NCBI GenBank assembly: GCA_019454705.1
Contig: JACFNS010000016.1
Location: 1 to 14,366 of the forward strand
From: Taibaiella sp.
GTDB lineage: Bacteria; Bacteroidota; Bacteroidia; Chitinophagales; Chitinophagaceae
DNA: 14,366 nt
Direction of reading: 5' to 3'
This document shows positions 14,134 to 14,366 of the stretch, in pieces (positions within the stretch are counted from its first letter, which is position 1; every line of letters starts with the position of its first letter). Under the pieces are notes generated by a model. That model had not been told where the DNA came from and made no database searches. It saw nothing but the letters and a program-made list of their open reading frames with translations. A program made the translations under genes and the position numbers.

Positions 14134-14366
14134 ATGCAAAAGATAGTTCCACACCTGTGGTTTGATAATGAGGCCAAAGAGGCGGCGGAGTTTTATACTT
14201 CCATCTTCCCCCAGTCGGTGGTGACGAATACCACCGTGCTGCACGACACGCCATCGGGCGACTGCGATATAGTGAGTTTCACACTATGGGGGTATAATTT
14301 CATGTCGATAAGTGCGGGGCCGCTGTTTAAGTTCAACCCTGCGGTATCTTTTATCGTCAACTGCGA
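14134..14366 (+). CDS. VOC/PhnB-like protein, N-terminal part (cut by window end)
   Basis: The ATG at 14134 opens a frame that runs off the window after 77 codons. The start [20 protein letters not shown], followed by TSIFPQS, then [15 protein letters not shown] and [18 protein letters not shown], matches the PhnB-like branch of the vicinal oxygen chelate (VOC) superfamily. These proteins are often annotated as 3-demethylubiquinone-9 3-methyltransferase-like, a name that is usually not evidence of that reaction. Substrate is unknown. It is divergent from the PorP/SprF remnant, and the 76-base gap should hold its promoter. Confidence 0.85.
   Translation, partial: MQKIVPHLWFDNEAKEAAEFYTSIFPQSVVTNTTVLHDTPSGDCDIVSFTLWGYNFMSISAGPLFKFNPAVSFIVNC

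Noticed and set aside
14032..14244. Minus-strand open frame at the right end
   Set aside because: Most of it is antisense to the VOC gene starting at 14134. Only its last residues may be a shifted scrap of the PorP/SprF gene.
1..14366. CRISPR array or insertion sequence
   Set aside because: No set of regularly spaced identical repeats and no transposase or IS-like terminal inverted repeats were seen.

Overview
The window looks like DNA from a member of the Bacteroidota, probably close to Chitinophagaceae. It encodes secreted proteins with type IX secretion (T9SS) C-terminal sorting domains, PorP/SprF and PorE-like genes, a Bacteroidota-type tyrosine recombinase, and a TAnnTTTG-type -7 box. 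Family assignments come from reading motifs by eye; no database search was run.

Bases 1 to about 12,870 read as the right-hand part of an integrated element. From left to right it carries: the end of a 'mobile mystery protein A' gene overlapping a Fic-family 'mobile mystery protein B' gene; a strong two-way terminator; a small conserved-looking hypothetical gene; a structured gene-free stretch; a NarL/LuxR-type response regulator; and, divergent from it, two large surface-protein genes (1599 and 658 aa). Both of these have signal peptides, PKD-type domains and T9SS sorting domains. Then come a small four-repeat beta-flower-like protein, an unrecognised 406-aa protein and a tyrosine recombinase. 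The element ends at a 3' half of a CAT-anticodon tRNA gene (12861-12906), which I interpret as the right attachment site.

The most notable structure is at the recombinase end. The 406-aa cargo gene lies between the intact recombinase gene and a second, diverged copy of that gene's last 63 coding bases (57/63 identical). The second copy still encodes the tyrosine nucleophile and a different C-terminal tail. The cargo is therefore flanked by direct repeats of a recombinase 3' end, as expected if it was swapped in by recombination or integration at that end. Its sequence is AT-rich and I cannot assign a family, which makes it the best candidate for an undescribed accessory function.

Right of the tRNA fragment lies what I take to be the chromosome. 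A T9SS accessory pair on the minus strand is decaying. The PorE-like OmpA lipoprotein has lost its whole middle in frame (109 aa remain). The PorP/SprF-like gene has lost its N-terminus and carries at least one clear frameshift. The window ends inside a VOC/PhnB-like gene on the plus strand.
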